Positions 30,599-41,252 of a stretch of DNA of 64,000 nucleotides are shown here, in pieces (the stretch's first letter is position 1; each line of letters opens with the position of its first letter). The translations under genes were made by a program, and so were the position numbers. Under the pieces are notes generated by a model. That model had not been told where the DNA came from. It saw only the letters and a program-made list of their open reading frames with translations, and ran no database searches. The stretch comes from Amylostereum areolatum (Eukaryota > Basidiomycota > Agaricomycetes > Russulales > Stereaceae): contig SAXG01000004.1 of NCBI GenBank assembly GCA_012932865.1, positions 1,364,001 through 1,428,000 on the forward strand, in the 5' to 3' direction.

Positions 30599-31439
30599 CA
30601 ACATCCTCCGCAACTATGTGCACGTCGACAGCACTGGTCTCTGACTGGTCTCGGCGTGCGCCTCAAGATTGCGCGTCGAACGAACTGTCCGCTCGACGGT
30701 TCTCGGCGCACGCGTCGGGGCTCAGCACCGCGTAGGGACGACACCGTCGACACGTACGTATGACCTCGTTTCCCTCGCAAACCTCCCGCTTATCCCACCG
30801 CCTGTAGCGACGACTCACCGCGGGACCATGATCGATACTGGGATACTCAAACGTTCGCCCTCGCGACGGGTGCTCGGTACGTCTGCCCGTCGCCGACGCC
30901 GTCCAAGCGCTCACCGTTTTCCGTTTTTTTTTCACGTTCCAGAAGACGAAGGCGGATCTCCGGTGGAAAGGGGCGGCTGGCTGTGCAGCGAACGAAGGAG
31001 CTGGCAACAGGTCGAAGAACGGCGCCATCTCGACGGCTGACGCAGGCTCGACACGCACTCCAGACGGCGATATGCCATGCCGCGGGCGAAGGACAGAAGC
31101 AGATGGCCTCCTGGCAGGCGCAACGGCAGCCCTCGTCGAGCATCCGCTCAACGGTCCCAAGGTACGCGTCGTTTGTGTCCGTGCAGAACTTGGCTTGACA
31201 GGATGCGCGCATCTAGGCTTTCGTGTGCACCCAATACAACACTCCCAATCGCCTCGGGGACATGTTGCCACCACGAGGTCAGTAATGGCGCTCTGCCGCT
31301 ACCATCACCTGCTGGTCTGACCTATCGCTCTAGACATGCGGCACGACAGCAGTTTCTCAACCCTCTCATCGACGCCCACCCCGACCTCACGTACAACGTC
31401 GATTTTGACACAAGCTCCAGCACCGGACATCACCCCCTC
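30599..31439 (+). repeat. Right arm of 841-bp inverted duplication
   Basis: Reverse complement of 24024-24864. Exon-like pieces are read on the plus strand, with introns ending TTCCAG and GCTCTAG before AACCCTCTCATCG. Coding-like sequence continues to the right beyond the arm, so this arm is the better candidate for the ancestral locus and the left arm for the derived copy. Confidence 0.9.
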
Positions 31440-32850
31440 ACGGCAGGATGTGAACACAGAAGCAAGAAACAACGCAATCTTCCTGGATTTCTGGCTACTC
31501 GTCGGTGCGAGTTGGTGGTTCGACCACCCTCAATTCTCCCTGCAACCAACCTCGGCGGGCATCTGCCGGCCCCAACCTTCCCGTCCCCGGTCTCGAGATG
31601 CGACGCGCTGAGGAACGAGTAGGAGGAGTTCCACACCGTCCCCGCGGGCAACCCTCACAGTATCCCTGAACGTTCACCGATCACCATCGTCGCCAACTGG
31701 CAGGCCATCTCACCTCCGACGAACGACGGTGACCTCCTCAAACTCGCTCGCAGCTTCTAGACCAGGTCTTTCTTGGAGGTGGAGCTCGTCTGCACACACA
31801 CCCCGCCTCACCGACCCCAGGAAGACGCTCAAGGTGGCCTGAAAGCCGGACAGTCAAGTCTTCTCATCGGTCAGACGCAGCGGTCGGCGTGGTCCAGTCG
31901 AAGGAATGATTCCCATGGGCGAATGGCACGAACCCTACGAAACCCCGCAACCGGCGGTGGAGAAGGACGACTGTCTGAAACGGCGACATTTTTGTGCGCG
32001 ACGCGTTCCCCAAGTGTCAAGTTATGTGGCGACTGTGCATCGCCAGTGTCTCGAAACAACATGGAGCGAGCCGGCCTCCTCGCCAAATGCTTGCTCAATC
32101 CGACGCCGCGCACTCTATCCAGTGTCCTTCTTCCAATGTCCACCAATGATGTATTTCCCATTCCACTCCTGGCATGTGGTCGAGCGTGGGGGTACAGCCA
32201 CTGCGATGGGAAGGTCCTCGACGTCGGGCGCGAGCTCGTTCGGGCCCAGATCCACGTTTCCCACCTACTTACAACAACACTCGGCTGCATGCGCCATCTG
32301 CGTCGGCGTGGACGAACTTCTGCTCGCCACCCGCCGCCTCCCGACCGTTGACATCGTCAAGAGCAACCTCAACGGTTGTACCGAGGGTCGGGCCGGCAAA
32401 GGATACACGCGCGCGCCTCGATACGCCTTGGAGAGGCATCCTACACGGGTCCGCCCTTCGCAATCGCGCAGACCGCGCTCGCCATCACTGGACGCGGGTA
32501 CTGCAAGCGTCGCTGAGCACCGTCGAACGCCTGTGTACAGTACCCCGCCGGCTTCCCTCCGCCACCTCAGCCTCCGCCGCCTCCGCCTCCGCCTTCCCTG
32601 TGGCTGCTTCTGCTGCTGCGCCCGCCAGGATAACTTCTGGCATCTGGCATCGGAGAACCCGCTTGACAAATCCCGTCCAAAACCTCAACCTCTCCGGGTC
32701 GCCTACGCTCAACTCGGCAGGAGGCTGCTATGGAAGGGTCGGGACTCGTGGGCGCTCCTTCAAGGATTATGGCGCAACTCCTGAGTCGGGCAGTACATCG
32801 ACGCCGTCCGCGGCCCCAGGCTCATCCCGCGCATGGAATACGTGATCGGC
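31440..32850 (+). pseudogene. Frame-hopping coding remnant, family unassigned
   Basis: Protein-like stretches occur in different plus-strand frames with stops between: SPITIVANWQAISPPTND (about 31677), SDAAVGVVQSKE (about 31875), NGDIFVRDAFPKCQVMW (about 31980), YFPFHSWHVVERG (about 32153) and VGVDELLLATRRLPTVDIV (about 32304). The longest plain frame (292 codons) changes character along its length, which is what a frameshifted gene gives. I take it as a large decayed gene continuous with the right arm of the inverted repeat. I could not name the family. Confidence 0.4.
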
Positions 32851-33709
32851 CAGGTGGGCGAAATCAAGGGCAAGACATCCTCGCCGGTGAAAGTTTGGAG
32901 GAGGCGGGGTGCCAAGGGTCGAGTCGCAGAGTCTGCTAGTCGTACCATTGTCAGTTCCTCGCGATGTACAACATAGAGAACTCTTTTTTTGTGGCATGGG
33001 GTGGTGTCTGACAGGCGTGCGCTCGGCGTGCGCGATGGATGGGTCGACCTCGGCGCCGTCTGCACGTACTACCTCCAACCGCGACGCTCAGATCGTCGAA
33101 CAATATGACCGGTTTCCCGCGCATCGTGCCAGTATCGTCTCAGGCTCTTCGATATCCAATGTTCATTGATGCATGCGACTCTTTTACGTGACTTGACGAC
33201 CGTTCAAGCCACCGCCGCACTCACAGCGATGAATCCCACCACGAAATATTGCGGGGTTTGAGCGCTGAGTGGTTGAATCGAAGTGAAGATATCCCATTTC
33301 CACTGGGCTCGAATCCTTCACACCAATTTTCCCCGGGATCAATCAACGTTCATACATGACACTCCAGGCCGACATCTCCAGGTCGACAGTAATGTAACAG
33401 GAAGGGATCACAGAGAATAAAAAGAACTTGAGTATCGATAAAAGGCGTGGTGGTGCGAGATACGTAAGAGATGGGAATGTGTGACGAAGACTCATAGATA
33501 ATGCGTGCACAAAGTACAGTAGCCATTGCCCAGGAGAAGGAAGAGGCAGAGTAAGGGAAAATAATGGATGTCACGTCACCTCTGACCGCAGGCGATCTCA
33601 GAGACCTGCATCATAGAAACATCCTCGTCCATGCTATATGCCACGAATATCCTCAAACGCTTCGGTGGCCCTGCAAAGACAAGACATTAGGGTCAACGAA
33701 GGATTGGAA
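32851..33709. other. Intergenic, nothing recognised
   Basis: Spacer downstream of the kinase gene; no gene, repeat or RNA was noticed. Confidence 0.4.
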
Positions 33710-36235
33710 TTAGAACGACGACTCGGAAACGCACGGCGCTGTAGCCTGGGGCGGCTCTGCAGGATCACGGACTAGAGTCACGGGTGGCAACTCGTTTGCC
33801 GCATCCTTCCATTTCTTGAAATACAGCATGAGTGTTTTCGTCGGCTCTTTTGCGAACTCCATCAACTGCCCGTGCGCGGGCATCCCGAGGTGCTCGACAC
33901 CAATGCTTTCGTACGCCAGGTATTTCTCCCGTCGTAGCGTATTCTGGGCTGCTGTCAACTCGGAGCCCATATTGCCCAAGAGAGGCCCGAGCTGACCACC
34001 CAACACTGTGTTATTGACCCACGAGGTGATACGAGACTCGCCACGCGATGATATCCCCGGAAAGAGCTGTCGATACGTAGAGCGATGGGTTGTTGGGAGC
34101 GTCTGAGCTGCATCCTCGGGGACAAAGACAAGTTGGAACCAGACCGCAATCCACCATATGGATTCCAAGTCATGGAAGACGTTGGGGACAAAGAGGGGGG
34201 GGGATACAACTTGCTGAGTAGCTTGTGCTGTATTGTCATGCGCCGAAGTTATGTGTTTTGCTTTTTTTGGTTTTGGTTCGTGTTCCGGGTTTATATATTC
34301 GACAGCATCAAGCATTTCCAAAAAATGGCGTTTTGAAGTAGAAGCATGAGCCGTTTCCGGCTGGAGAGGCGGGGAAGCCAGAAATGGAACATCATTGTAA
34401 TTTTGTGCCATGACCTCAGTTGGAAGGAACGGGAGAGTGCCCTGTCCCATCACATGAGAATTGTTTCGACGTTAGGGGAAATTCAAGCACGTACTGTTCG
34501 TGCATCATGACGTGAATACGAGTCTGTGATGAACACAGCGTACTCGAGATCCATGAGAACACCTATCCGCTGTTGGTTTCTGATGATCAGGAGCACGTTT
34601 CCAGCACTGGGGTCACGATGAAGAGCACCTGCTTCGTGCATGGCGCTCAGAGCTGCAAGCGTTGATAAGTCGGGAGCTATCGTATGTGTAGCGACTGGAC
34701 CTACCAATCAATGCCCCCAGAAGAGCAAGGAACATCTTTCCCGTTTCCCGTAAAGCAGTGACGGGCTCACCAACTTCCTCGAAGACAATGCGATAGTGGC
34801 AGCGAGGGAAGTCGTTGATACCCTGTAAGGTCCGATGACCTTTGCGAGCAAGGTCGGGGACGATGGGTATTCCACCAGTAGAAAGCTGGGTCCCTTGACG
34901 AGAGCGTGAATTTCGTCCTTCATCAGAGCTGGGCGACAGGACGTCTTCCCGGTAGAGGCGGATTTGAGTTCCAGCAACAAGATCGCGACCTCGGCGGATA
35001 ATTGTCTTCGTGTCGTCCCCAACGTAGCTGGTCTTCGAGAGGTCGGGAGGATATGCGGGAACAACTCCGGCGATGAGGACCGTCAAAAAGTGTTTTGTGC
35101 CCGGGTGATCGCCAAGTCTTTCACGTATCCTTTCGAGCGTCTTGTGCTCCAGCCTGCGATCGTTGTTGACCCACACGTCCTTGAGAGCGTACTTCTCTGG
35201 AGAGAGGGCTCCGCCTTCAAGAATTTCTTGAACCTCCCAGACACGCGTCCCTCGTCCATGCAGCGCATCCGTACTGAAGTCCGCGAGCACCCTAACGGTG
35301 CGAAACCGCCGCAGCTTAGGCTCAGGTTCCTTAGAGTGTACATCAAGCTAGTACACAGGAGTGCGAGAGTTATCAATGAGACGGACGGACTCGTCGTAAC
35401 CGAGTTCCGCGTGAGTGGCCGTTCCCAGGGCTATGAAGATATAGACTAGTGCCTTCCATTGCTAGAATATCCTGTTAATTGGTGCAATGAAGCCCGAGAA
35501 GGGGGGACGAACGTTGTGTATATCGAAGCTGGTGGAGGCCACGACGGTGGCCCTGTCATGAAACCATAGTCTGCAGTCTGTCTTCTCAACCGTAAGGCCA
35601 AATGCAAAGCGGCGGCGGGCGTCGTTGCGCATAATGTGGTGCAAAGACCACAAGATCTTGGTGTAATCCTACGATACACGCTATTAGCCGATATTATCCG
35701 GATTGAATCAAAGGGCACGCACATCCAACTGGGATTTTAGGTTGTTCTGGAGCTTAAACTCTTGTGCCCATACTATGCGCATCCAATCATCCTTCGAAGG
35801 CAGCGACATACTGCCCGCGGGATCCGAAAGGATGGAGGCGTATCCATCTGGGCGAGAGGTGTTATGTCTTGAGGAGGAGGGCGTCATGGATCCTGAGATA
35901 GTGACCTCGATAGAAGGGGCTTTGTTCCCTGGAAGATGGTCCATAGTGGCCTGGAAGATTTCTTTTATGAACTTGAACGCCTCCAGCTCGGTTACCTTGC
36001 CTGAAGGGACACTGGTCCACCGCTCGTTGGCAACGACTCCTTCAGATAAAAGGGCTTCATGGACTTTGTTACGAAGGTCTTCGGCTACCTGAGGGAGAAA
36101 GGCATGGATCATGGATGAAAGCGTGGCTTCGTGAACAGAAGGGACGTCATTAATCACGGCTAGTCGAGAAGATTGGACATCTCGCGAGCTGTAGACTGCG
36201 CTGTGAGTAGCCCTTGCTCTCGAAGGCGACGACAT
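33710..36235 (-). CDS. FunK1-type protein kinase-like gene, possibly a pseudogene
   Basis: FunK1 is a large kinase-like family expanded in multicellular basidiomycetes; its substrates are unknown. Exons: 35723-36235, 35513-35668, 34705-35461, 34495-34652, 33710-34441, about 771 codons. The family marks are present: GTRVWEV with ELGYDESV before it, then the catalytic loop ALHRDPSAGNVLL and the metal-site variant GVLMDLEYA in place of DFG, then GTLPFLP and FHDLESIWWIAVW near the C-terminus. Two in-frame TAG codons lie between exons 2 and 3: one (35462-35464) vanishes if a 51-bp GT-AG intron is removed, the other (35348-35350) needs a poor 39-bp intron with donor GTCCGT. So the gene is either intact with an odd intron or recently inactivated. 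It is divergent from pirin. Confidence 0.75.
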
Positions 36236-36632
36236 GATGGGGTGTGACAAGAGATGGAGGGACGGCGGTATGGAATGTGAATAGTAACATGTCACAAGTG
36301 ACAGGGGCCTATGCATTCGTATGCTCACGGACCCCGACGCTGACGGGCGCTGTCGAGAGGAATGTCGAAGTTCTCGCAGTCGCGCCCAGCACGCTCCACC
36401 GCCGTGTGCGCGCGCAACCCATAAAAGGCATGTTTCTGTCCGCGCCATCGTCATCGACCATGGTGATGAGCAAGCCACCCCGACTGGCTTTCTTCCGACA
36501 GCGACGGGGACGGGCGTATAAAAGGTTCGCGATCTGCTGACATCAACATCAGTCCACCTTTCGAGTCCCGACAAACTGTCTGCTTTTCTTCCCCGCCGAT
36601 TACCCATTGTATTCCTTCGAGGCGTTACAACG
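36236..36632. promoter_or_regulatory. Bidirectional promoter region, kinase/pirin, with TATAAAAGG at 36517
   Basis: The 397 bp separate two divergent starts. TATAAAAGG at 36517-36525 faces pirin and lies 108 bp before its ATG. A CATCAACATCAG stretch and pyrimidine-rich leader follow. Confidence 0.55.
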
Positions 36633-37624
36633 ATGAGCAAGCCTTCAGGACCTGTGCAGCTGATCCTGCGTCCAAACGAGGAGCGTGGAGGTGGAAACCA
36701 TGGATGGTTGAAGACCTTCCATACATTTTCGTTCGCTAAGTACGCTACTGCTCATATTCTCAACGCGCCGTCGACTGACTTTTGAACATCATCGACAGCT
36801 ACGGCGATTCCGCGCACACATCCTTCGGGAGTCTTCGTGTTATCAACGAAGATCGCGTCGAGCCTGCAACAGGATTTGGCACCCATGGTCACCAAGAATT
36901 CGAGATCTTCTCGTACATTGTATCAGGGGAACTTCAGCAGTGCGTTGCTTTCGAGGGTGATCGTGTTTGGGCTGGACTGACGCTGGCCGTGGCCCGTAGT
37001 AACGACTCGATGGGCAACACCGAGGTGCTCAAGCGCGGCGACCTTCAAATGACATCCGCCGGCACTGGTATCCGCCATAGCGAACACGCCCATGGTTCCG
37101 ACCAAGTCCACTTCCTTCAGATCTGGAGTCTGCCCTCTGAGTCGAAACTCACTCCAAAGTATTTCACGAGGTGCGTCTTCCTTTCTTGTCGTCTGTCCTC
37201 CTCCCTCCTTATAACCACATCCACATGCAGGCATTTCACGGACGAGGAGAAGAAAGACAAGTGGGCGACAATCGTCGCACCCGTGAAAGACCCCTCGGTC
37301 ACTCTCGAACGTACCGCCCCTGGTCCCGCGCCCGTCCACTCTCCACTTACCCTTTCCGCGACGCTCCTCTCACCCTTTCAGACCCTGCCTTACGTTCTCT
37401 CGGGAGCTGGTCCCCAACGCAAAGCCTACGTCCATGTCATCCAGACCTCTGGATACAAGGTCGGTCCATCGACTGGTGCAACTGTCAAATTCGGCGCGGC
37501 GGGACAGGACGTACAACTGAAGGAGGGAGACGGGCTTTATGTTCATGCGCCGGCAGACACCGAATTCAAGCTGGAGAATGTGGGAGACCGCGTGGCGGAG
37601 GTGTTGTTATTCAACTTGGATTGA
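36633..37624 (+). CDS. Pirin
   Basis: Pirins are iron-binding cupin proteins of the nucleus and cytoplasm; some act as transcription cofactors and some have quercetinase activity. Exons: 36633-36739, 36799-36939, 37000-37170, 37231-37624, giving 270 residues in one frame. The N-terminal cupin shows HGWLKTFHTFSFANY, the His pair in FGTHGHQEFE and the second metal site AGTGIRHSEHAH (His and Glu), so the three-His/one-Glu iron site is complete. The C-terminal cupin runs from about residue 160 and ends AEVLLFNLD. Length is slightly under the usual 280-300. The start is the first ATG after a TATA box and pyrimidine-rich leader. Confidence 0.93.
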
Positions 37625-37902
37625 GTAGGAACGGTCGCGGTTATGTTCGCTTTGGTGTAGGATATTCCGTTGTACATGTGATGCATGTGATGTCTATATG
37701 GCTCTCACAGTATAATTGGCTATATAACCTGCTTTTTTTCTTCTGTCAGCGACATGTAGTGTATGGTAAGGTGACTTTTGAACGCAAGCGCTAAACGAGT
37801 AAGTAGACCGTGCCCTTAGACGCCCGCTTCTTCTAGTTACAGCTTTCACTCCATCTACGTCGTCGGTTACTCTGGGTACTTCTTCTCTCCTTGTCCTTAA
37901 AC

Positions 37903-39925
37903 ATGAGCCGTTCTCGTTCAGAGGGCCTTCAAGAACGTAATAAACTCCTCACGCGGCTAAGGAAAGATCCCTCTGGGGCTGTACGCGCTTTCAGGGAGCT
38001 TTACAACGCCAACAATGGGCAGCCTTATCAGAACCGAGAACTCATCAAATATTTGGAAAGCTTCCGTGACATTCTTCAAGATCAAAAGGGGCCGGAAGAC
38101 CATGGACGCGATGTCTGGACTGCCATAACAGCGAACGACGCTCTGCCCGAGCTGTATTATGAAATGCTTATGGCGCGTAACGTTTTCGACCAACCCTGGG
38201 TGAGCCTACTTGTTCTTTACCACGGACTTGTTGTGACGGATGGTGGACCTCGTTCTACATAAACCAGGTATGGCCTATGATGATCTTCGAGAGTCTCGGC
38301 GCAGTTGCCCGTTTGTGCATAGATGACGGCGCGTCGGCCAAAGCTGTCGATAGGATGAATGCATTTTCGACCGAACTTTGGACACGTCTCTGGACAGACC
38401 ATGTACGACTCCTTCCGAAGGGAAGAATCGTCAAAAAGGAAGACGGAGGGCTAGTGTGGTCGCTCTCTTGGATGATGTACTATTTCAGGAAGATTTCGGT
38501 TGACCGGTACGTCGTGGGCTTCAGTCACTTCTGCACGATATTTAGGTGGTGTGGCGCTTACTTTCCGGCCAGAAACCGCTGTCCCGTGCGACCTGGCTCG
38601 AAGTTTGCGCATCTGGCAATCCTTGCGTGGTTTCACTTGACGGAGGTTAACGACTGCCAGACCGCGATGGAGAATGCGTCGTACATCATCGAAGCCAGGG
38701 ACTCCCGACTCATCTCCTTCAGTGAATTCGGCCCCATGGCGAAAGAGATCATCGATATCTTCGGTGCCGAGCCTTTCCTTCAGCGGTTTATCAAGGACCT
38801 GCAAAATACACAACTTCCGAAGGAGCACGTATATCTCGACATATCACTTTTCGGTCTGATGTACGAGCACTCACCTGACTTTCAACGACTCTACGGTCCG
38901 CTGGATGTAGTGGGATACGTGGTGGATACGCTGGGCAGGATCGGAAAAACAACATCGAGCCCAGAGGGCCAATGGGAGCTGTTTACATATGCTGATCTTA
39001 CTCTAGGGTGCGTTTGATCCCCTACCACTGCCCTGAACACTGTCGTGTCTGCGAACTCGGATTTTGACGAAACACGTTTGGCAGGTCTATCATGAGAGCG
39101 GATACTGTAGAATCACGACCGTACGTTCGTCACGCATCACGCAGGATTTCTGGGGACCCTGCCGATGAGCTCCTATTAGAAATTGAGGCTCATCGGCGGG
39201 CGCTGCTTCCATTTTTTTGAGGAAGATGAACTTACGGTCATAATTCTACAGTATCCTTCGAATAGGAGATGCGGTAAGAGGTGAAGTAGTAGTCTCAGTG
39301 TTGGTACAAGGGGTAGAAGCATGTACAGCGGCAATGTCCGCAGGAAAATCTTGTGGTAAGCGTCACTTTTACACTGCCGGTCCATGATTCTCCCACCCTT
39401 GTCTCATCTCGATTCCAGAAGAACCGCAACGATACAGGAATCTCATCCGCCTCTTCATCGAAAGACTTCGCGCGGACCTTCCCCAAGACGATTTCATCCG
39501 CGCTATGCTTAAGGCGGCCCGCGCCAAATGGTATCCCACGATGCTGAAGCTTCGTGTTATGGCCTTCAGAGGATCGAGTTCGTCGAGCATGCTCGCTGGA
39601 ATTCTTGCGATATGGGACGAGTTTGGACGTGCCGCTGGGCTTGAGGAGGAAAGGGAACGCGCGCGACGCGACAAGAACGTAGCCCGTTACTGTTCGTGGT
39701 ACGAGTGCGTATATCATCACGAGGAATCCCCAGACAAGCTCCTCCAATGTCGTGGGTGTGGAGAGGTGCGATATTGCGGGCGCGATCACCAGAGGAAGTA
39801 CGCGTATTTCTCGTACCCTTACAGTAGAAAGGAACTAATTGAATACTCATTTTTGTAGGGACTGGAAGGGGGATGCTAGTCACGTCGCTCATAAGACGAT
39901 CTGTGGCAACAGGCTGGCGGGGTAG
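37903..39925 (+). CDS. MYND-type zinc-finger protein 1
   Basis: A long helical N-terminal region without a named domain is followed by a C-terminal MYND zinc finger, which mediates protein-protein contacts. Such fusions are a large, poorly studied family in Agaricomycetes. The first exons are 37903-38199 and 38268-38505; a 39-bp intron is in frame either way. Coding then continues to about 39008, with small exons near 39086-39120 and 39254-39276. The last part starts at 39419 and ends at TAG 39923-39925 after an intron at 39800-39857. The finger reads CSWYEC, CRGC, RYCGRDHQRKDW, HKTIC; the usual third-pair Cys is His here. Central exons are the least certain. It is a paralogue of 52420-54267 (shared PELY-EM near the N-terminus and MYND end). 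Confidence 0.8.
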
Positions 39926-40246
39926 AGCTGTGGGTCTTGCGAGTGTGTTTGATTCATCTCTCTAGTGCATGTGGACTTATGTGTTCAGATACTGATCAGC
40001 CGTCATACACTCGTACTTACGTACTTCTTATTCAACACGTGACCGCGTTTAGGTGTGAACGATGAATCGGGCACTTAGCGCTTAGCAGCCGTCGCTTGAG
40101 TTGTGACTTGCCGTACTTATGTAGCACCCTCTTCAATCTTTCTCTGTTTATCTCCACCACGACTTCCTGCAAGCCGACTGCTTTGCAATGCTCGCTGTAG
40201 GTCCCTGACGTAGAACAAGTTTACGGGCCTGCGCTGTTAGTGCTGG

Positions 40247-41106
40247 ATGGGCTGGAAGCCAAACCCGGGAACGCCCCCGTGGCCGTCCCTCTACAACCCC
40301 CTCATCGAACTTCGCAAGTTCGAGAATGGAGAGCCTATACATCCTCATGGGAAATATCTGACCGGGGCGGGCGGTACGTAACCTCGTCATGCGACGAACA
40401 GTTTAGTCCTGACAAAACACACAGATGTTTTCCGTTTCACGTTCTTTTGGATGGTGGTGCTTCATGCCCCTCTCTTTTTCATCGGCGGCTCCATCGCCGT
40501 CGTGAACATCATATACCCGCCCTCACGCCCTTGCTCTGCAGAAGATACTCTCCCCGAGGCCGACGAAGACCGTGTACCTCCCGTGCAACCATATTCTCCG
40601 GGCATTCCTCTGGCCTCCCTCAGTCCAATGTCTAACCTCTCACCCGCCTTCGCCAACCCTCGCATGTCCTCCACCATCCACCTTCAAGTACCCCAGTCCA
40701 ATAAATACGCGATATTGCCCTCCCAATCTGACATCGCATCCGCCACGCCCCCATCCCGTCCGAAGCCCCAGAGGAACGTCCATCGTTCGCGCGCTGTGAC
40801 TGCGTTTCTGGCGTTCGTCGTGTTTGGGATTGCAAATATAGCCACTGCGTTCGTGCAGAGTCTTGTGCTGGGTTATATATTGGCTGGCGTATACACCGCC
40901 GCGAAGTACAACATGTCAACGTGAGCGTGTTTTCATATACCGAGGATGCCGATTGATGTATGGCTTGCAGATGGGTCCCATTCATCTGGGCGGTTGTAGT
41001 CACGACAAGCGATGCTCTTGGGTATGTCACCCTCAGAGCCCTGCTTTTGCATTCGGTGCTGACATAAAACTACAGTGTTTTTCCTCTGGTCGCCAACCGC
41101 ATCTAG
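40247..41106 (+). CDS. TMEM170-like multi-pass membrane protein
   Basis: Exons: 40247-40373, 40425-40920, 40971-41021, 41076-41106, giving 234 residues with all junctions in frame. The start [19 protein letters not shown] is the first ATG of this frame; an upstream 9-nt exon at 40188 joined in frame is also possible. Membrane segments: [20 protein letters not shown], a pair around [19 protein letters not shown] and [14 protein letters not shown], and [19 protein letters not shown]. The pattern W-x-x-LH.PLFF early and AGVYTAAK in the third segment resembles animal TMEM170, a nuclear-envelope/ER shaping protein. A proline-rich loop separates helices 1 and 2. The family link is from pattern only, so moderately sure. 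Confidence 0.7.
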
Positions 41107-41252
41107 CTCACAGATCATCGGTGTACTTGTGCAGTGTCTGTCCCGCGGTTCAGGCTATCATGGGCATATGATCGATAATGTTATATACATCGTACTGGTC
41201 AATACAGTGGACGGGATGCCGAGATGTTTGAGTGCGAGTGGGTACGGACTAA

